Source: an uncultured Mollicutes bacterium (GTDB lineage: Bacteria; Bacillota_I; Bacilli_A; ML615J-28; CAG-313). Taken from it: 8,291 nt of DNA. The DNA is taken from NCBI GenBank assembly GCA_900548675.1, contig URLJ01000040.1, positions 1-8,291 on the forward strand, given 5' to 3'. Positions within the stretch are counted from its first letter, which is position 1; each line of letters starts with the position of its first letter. Below the pieces are notes generated by a model. The model was not told the origin of the DNA. It made no database searches and saw only the letters and a list, made by a program, of their open reading frames with translations. The translations under genes and the position numbers were made by a program. Positions 5,396-8,291 of the stretch are shown piece after piece.

Positions 5396-6751
5396 ATGAA
5401 TATTGTAATTGTGGGAGCTGGTAAACTAGGACGAACCCTTACAAAACACTTATCTTTTGAAAACCATAATATAACAATCATTGATACAAAACCAACCGTT
5501 GTAGAAAATATTGTTAATGAATATGACGTCATGGGTTATTGTGGTAATGGAGCAAGTTACGATACACAAAAAAATGCTGGCGTAGCTAAAGCAAATGTCT
5601 TAATAGCCACTACTGCTTCTGATGAAGTAAACATCTTGTGTTGTTTAGTTGCCAAAAAACTTGGCGTCAAACAGACTATCGCAAGAGTTACAAGCCATGA
5701 ATACGCTAAACAAGTATCGCTAATGAGTAATGAATTAGGAATAAGCATGACAGTTAATCCTGAACTTGATGCTGCTAACGAAATAGTTAGAATACTACAA
5801 TTTCCTAACGCCATCAAAGTTGAACATTTTGCTAATGGCAAAGTTAATTTAGTTGAATTCAAAATTGAAAAAGGCTCTATACTACATAATAAAAGTCTTA
5901 TTGCTTTAAGAGAAAAATTACAACTTAATGTCCTTGTATGTGCCGTTAGTAGAGAAGGCGAAGTATTTATACCAAAAGGAAACTTTGTACTTCATGAAGG
6001 TGATAATGTCTATATTACAGCTGATGCCAAATCCATTGTTGACTTCTTTAAAAAATTAAATATCTTGAAAGATAAATTAAAGTCATCAATGATTATTGGT
6101 GGTGGAAAGATTTCCTATTACACTGCACAAAAACTTCTCTCATCAGGTATTACTGTAAAAATCATTGAACCTAATCTAGATATTTGTAATGATCTTAGTG
6201 ATATTCTCCCTAAAGCTATGATAATAAATGGGGATGGTACCAATCATGAACTTCTTTTCGAGGAGGGTTTGCTTTCAACAGATTCTCTTGTTTCTCTAAC
6301 AGGGATGGATGAAACCAACATTATTATTTCGAGTTTCGCTAAAGCCCAAAATTGTGGTAAGGTCATAACCAAAGTCAATAACGCTAATTATGGTTTTATT
6401 ATTGGTAATATTGGGCTTGATACAGTTATTTCACCTGTTGAAATTTCATCTTCTAATATTATTCGTTACGTTAGAGGAATGGAAAGCACCCGTGGAAGCG
6501 AATTTAAAACACTATATCGATTAGTTGATAATAAAGTTGAAGCCCTTGAATTTTTAATTTCGAAAAAGACTTCTTATACCTCTATACCTTTAAAGGATTT
6601 AAAATTTAAAAATGATATTTTACTTGCATGTATTATTCGTGAGAATAATATTATAATTCCTAGTGGTAAAGATACAATTGAACCTCTTGATACATTAATT
6701 ATCATAACGGGCAATTCATTCATTAAAGATGTCTCTGATATCATGAGGTAG
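5396..6751 (+). CDS. trkA: Trk potassium uptake regulatory subunit TrkA
   Basis: Cytoplasmic, nucleotide-binding subunit that gates the TrkH potassium channel. The 451-residue product has the full two-copy RCK layout of TrkA (E. coli about 458): RCK_N 1-130, RCK_C about 140-220, RCK_N about 229-345 and RCK_C about 370-451. The single-copy KtrA type is about 220 residues, so this is Trk rather than Ktr. The first Rossmann fold has an intact GAGKLG motif (7-12) and the acidic D30 at the end of strand two. The second has GGGKIS (235-240), with serine in place of the last glycine, plus E258 and GDGTN (279-283), so nucleotide binding there may be altered. The start is the ATG preceded by GGAGGT. 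An in-frame ATG at 5324 lies upstream of the promoter -10 and would add an unrelated hydrophobic leader, so it is rejected. The ribosome binding site of trkH lies inside the 3' end. The stop is TAG, the only one here that is not TAA. Confidence 0.95.
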   Translation: MNIVIVGAGKLGRTLTKHLSFENHNITIIDTKPTVVENIVNEYDVMGYCGNGASYDTQKNAGVAKANVLIATTASDEVNILCCLVAKKLGVKQTIARVTSHEYAKQVSLMSNELGISMTVNPELDAANEIVRILQFPNAIKVEHFANGKVNLVEFKIEKGSILHNKSLIALREKLQLNVLVCAVSREGEVFIPKGNFVLHEGDNVYITADAKSIVDFFKKLNILKDKLKSSMIIGGGKISYYTAQKLLSSGITVKIIEPNLDICNDLSDILPKAMIINGDGTNHELLFEEGLLSTDSLVSLTGMDETNIIISSFAKAQNCGKVITKVNNANYGFIIGNIGLDTVISPVEISSSNIIRYVRGMESTRGSEFKTLYRLVDNKVEALEFLISKKTSYTSIPLKDLKFKNDILLACIIRENNIIIPSGKDTIEPLDTLIIITGNSFIKDVSDIMR

Positions 6752-6755
6752 TAAT

Positions 6756-8198
6756 ATGAATTATAAAATGATTATTAATACCTTAGGGAAAATTCTAAAA
6801 ATAGAAGCAGCACTTATGTTTTTCCCTCTTGTTGTTTCTTTAATATACAAAGATGGCTGCCACTATAGTTTTTTAATTCCCATTATTATTCTTATTATTT
6901 TAAGTATTTTAACAAGTTTATTTAAACCATCAAGAAAGGATTTCTTCGCACGTGAAGGCTTTCTAATCGTTGGTTTATCATGGATTATATTAAGTTTATT
7001 CGGTAGTCTTCCTTTCCTTATTAGTGGCGAAATACCTCACTTTATCGATGCTTTTTTTGAAACGGTAAGTGGCTTTACAACTACAGGAGCAAGTATCCTA
7101 ACAGATGTAGAGGCTTTATCAAAAAGCATAATTTTTTGGCGTAGTTTCACACACTGGATTGGTGGTATGGGAGTACTTGTGTTTGTACTAGCGGTTCTTC
7201 CTGCTAGCGGTGGACAAAATATTCACATTTTAAAAGCAGAATCTCCTGGACCACAAGTAGGAAAATTAGTATCAAAGATTAAGTTAACAGCTCGTATCTT
7301 ATATATCATATATACTGTTTTAACCATCATCCAAATTATACTTTTAATACTTGGGAAAATGCCTGTTTTTGATTCCGTTGTCAGCTCGTTAGCGACAGCG
7401 GGAACGGGAGGTTTCGCGATTAAGGCTACAGGTATGGCTGGATATAATAGTTATTGTCAAGTAGTCATCGCTATTTTCATGATGTTATTTGGAATTAATT
7501 TTAATGCTTTTTACTTTTTGCTTATTCACAATTTCAAACAACTCGGTAAATGTGAAGAAGTATTTTGGTATTTGGGTATTATCGCAGTAGCTACAACTAT
7601 TATTACTGTTAACCTTTCTTTAACAAATAGTCTAGGTGTTTTAATAAATATTCGTGATGCCTTTTTCCAAGTATCATCTATTATCACTACCACAGGTTTC
7701 GCTACAGCAGATTTTAACTACTGGCCAGCACTATCTCAAACAGTGTTAGTTGTTTTGATGTTTATTGGTGGCTGTGCTGGATCAACAGCTGGTGGTATTA
7801 AAGTGTCTCGTATAGTAATTCTTTTTAAAAACTTTAGAAGAAACGTCCGCAAGTTAGTTCACCCAAACAGCGTTGAAAGTATTCATTTTGAAGGTCAAAA
7901 AGTCGATGATGAGGTTGTTCATAATGTTTCCAATTATTTTGCATTAATCCTTTTCATTTTTGCTTTTGGCTTAATTATTATTTCTTTTGATGGCTTTTCA
8001 TTTACAACAAATTTTACTGCCATCGCATCTTGTATCAATAACGTTGGTCCAGGGCTCGACGTTGTAGGTCCATATGGTAGTTATGCTCCATATAGTCCTT
8101 TATCGAAATTAGTTTTAATAGCAGCGATGTTGCTAGGCAGATTAGAAATTTTCCCATTACTTGTAGTGTTTAATCCTAAAGTTTGGTTAAATAAATAA
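6756..8198 (+). CDS. trkH: Trk potassium uptake channel subunit TrkH
   Basis: Integral membrane channel that takes up K+ under control of TrkA. The 480-residue length suits TrkH. All four pore-loop filter segments are present, each with its filter glycine: SGFTTTGAS (105-113, G111), TAGTGGFAI (214-222, G219), ITTTGFATA (310-318, G314) and NNVGPG (428-433, G431). Other family marks are HWIGGMGVLVF (133-143), the intramembrane gating loop GGCAGSTAGGIKVSR (338-352) and LGRLEIFPLL (460-469) near the C-terminus. Hydrophobic segments surround each pore loop in the usual M-P-M order, with two extra helices at the N-terminus. The gene begins 4 bases after trkA, and GAGG at 6745-6748 overlaps the trkA stop region, so the two are cotranscribed and probably coupled. 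The gene is complete. A second ATG at 6768 is possible but worse spaced. No clear terminator hairpin follows. Confidence 0.96.
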   Translation: MNYKMIINTLGKILKIEAALMFFPLVVSLIYKDGCHYSFLIPIIILIILSILTSLFKPSRKDFFAREGFLIVGLSWIILSLFGSLPFLISGEIPHFIDAFFETVSGFTTTGASILTDVEALSKSIIFWRSFTHWIGGMGVLVFVLAVLPASGGQNIHILKAESPGPQVGKLVSKIKLTARILYIIYTVLTIIQIILLILGKMPVFDSVVSSLATAGTGGFAIKATGMAGYNSYCQVVIAIFMMLFGINFNAFYFLLIHNFKQLGKCEEVFWYLGIIAVATTIITVNLSLTNSLGVLINIRDAFFQVSSIITTTGFATADFNYWPALSQTVLVVLMFIGGCAGSTAGGIKVSRIVILFKNFRRNVRKLVHPNSVESIHFEGQKVDDEVVHNVSNYFALILFIFAFGLIIISFDGFSFTTNFTAIASCINNVGPGLDVVGPYGSYAPYSPLSKLVLIAAMLLGRLEIFPLLVVFNPKVWLNK

Positions 8199-8200
8199 CA

Positions 8201-8290
8201 TTAATAAAAATCACGGTCCTTTAAATTAACTGGGGGTTCTTGAAAAAACACCTTTAAATTATTTGGGGGTGGAAAGGCCTCTAAATTAAC
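8201..8290 (-). other. Possible C-terminal fragment of a minus-strand gene, cut by the window
   Basis: One minus-strand frame stays open from the window edge for 29 codons and ends in TAA at 8203-8201, two bases after the trkH stop on the opposite strand. It overlaps the tandem repeat and encodes proline-rich repeats: NLEAFPPPNNLK followed by VFFQEPPVNLK and then DRDFY. The other two minus frames and all three plus frames contain stops. The repeat period is a multiple of three, as expected if the repeat is translated. Against this, 29 codons is short and no family is recognised. It could equally be a noncoding repeat. Confidence 0.3.
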
Positions 8291-8291
8291 T
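8218..8291. repeat. Imperfect short tandem repeat at the right edge
   Basis: Three copies of a unit resembling CCTTTAAATTAACTGGGGG are visible at 8218-8236, 8251-8269 (ATTATTT in place of ATTAACT) and 8278-8291 (CCTCTAAATTAACT, cut by the window end). The start-to-start distances are 33 and 27 bases, both multiples of three. The G-runs and CC doublets stand out from the surrounding AT-rich DNA. The extent to the right is unknown. Confidence 0.75.

Noticed and set aside
5148..5399. Plus-strand open frame across the divergent spacer
   Set aside because: It overlaps the lipoprotein signal-peptide coding region and both promoters, and its product is a compositional Ile/Phe/Tyr-rich artefact.
5557..5862. 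Minus-strand open frame inside trkA
   Set aside because: It is antisense to the conserved first RCK domain and has no family features.
218..8198. Use of the Mycoplasma code (TGA as tryptophan)
   Set aside because: Tryptophans checked in several genes are all TGG, and no full-length gene contains an in-frame TGA. The absence of TGA stops among six genes is too small a sample to matter.
8199..8291. A Rho-independent terminator after trkH
   Set aside because: The repeats and G-runs here do not fold into a clear GC-rich hairpin followed by a T-run on the plus strand.

Overview
The window is AT-rich DNA with six complete protein genes. It suggests a low-GC Gram-positive relative (Bacillota, or a deep branch near Erysipelotrichia or Mollicutes). 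Reasons: GAGG-type ribosome binding sites, TTGATA/TATAAT-type promoters, a lipoprotein signal peptide, and the gene families present. Every tryptophan codon I checked is TGG and no gene is interrupted by TGA, so the standard bacterial code fits. Five stops are TAA and one is TAG. I see no RNA gene, CRISPR array, phage gene or complete insertion sequence.

Left part (218-3282, + strand): a three-gene unit. It holds an aspartate ammonia-lyase (aspA), an M55 zinc D-aminopeptidase (DppA family) that starts on the last base of the aspA stop codon, and, 14 bases later, a small membrane protein with BspA-type leucine-rich repeats. A strong hairpin at 3245-3282 closes the unit and can also terminate the gene that converges on it. 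The two enzymes suggest peptide and amino-acid catabolism: the peptidase frees amino acids from D-amino-acid peptides, and aspartase converts L-aspartate to fumarate and ammonia. The link between these enzymes and the repeat protein rests only on operon context.

Middle part (3293-5266, - strand): a 657-residue predicted lipoprotein with five InlB/Flg_new-type repeats, an Ig-like domain and a C-terminal SGNH/GDSL hydrolase with all catalytic blocks present. It looks like a surface-tethered esterase or deacetylase of unknown substrate.

Right part (5396-8198, + strand): trkA and trkH, four bases apart, which encode a complete two-RCK/TrkH potassium uptake system. The lipoprotein gene and trkA diverge from a 129-base spacer with two well-formed back-to-back promoters. 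Their -35 boxes form an inverted repeat only 9 bases apart.

Right edge (8199-8291): three copies of a CCTTTAAATTAACTGGGGG-like unit. They lie in an open minus-strand frame that may be the end of another gene cut by the window.

I found no clear undescribed multi-gene system. The best leads are the membrane-hairpin leucine-rich-repeat protein in the aspA-dppA unit, the modular SGNH lipoprotein, the TA-dinucleotide tract in the aspA ribosome-binding spacer, and the right-edge repeat.
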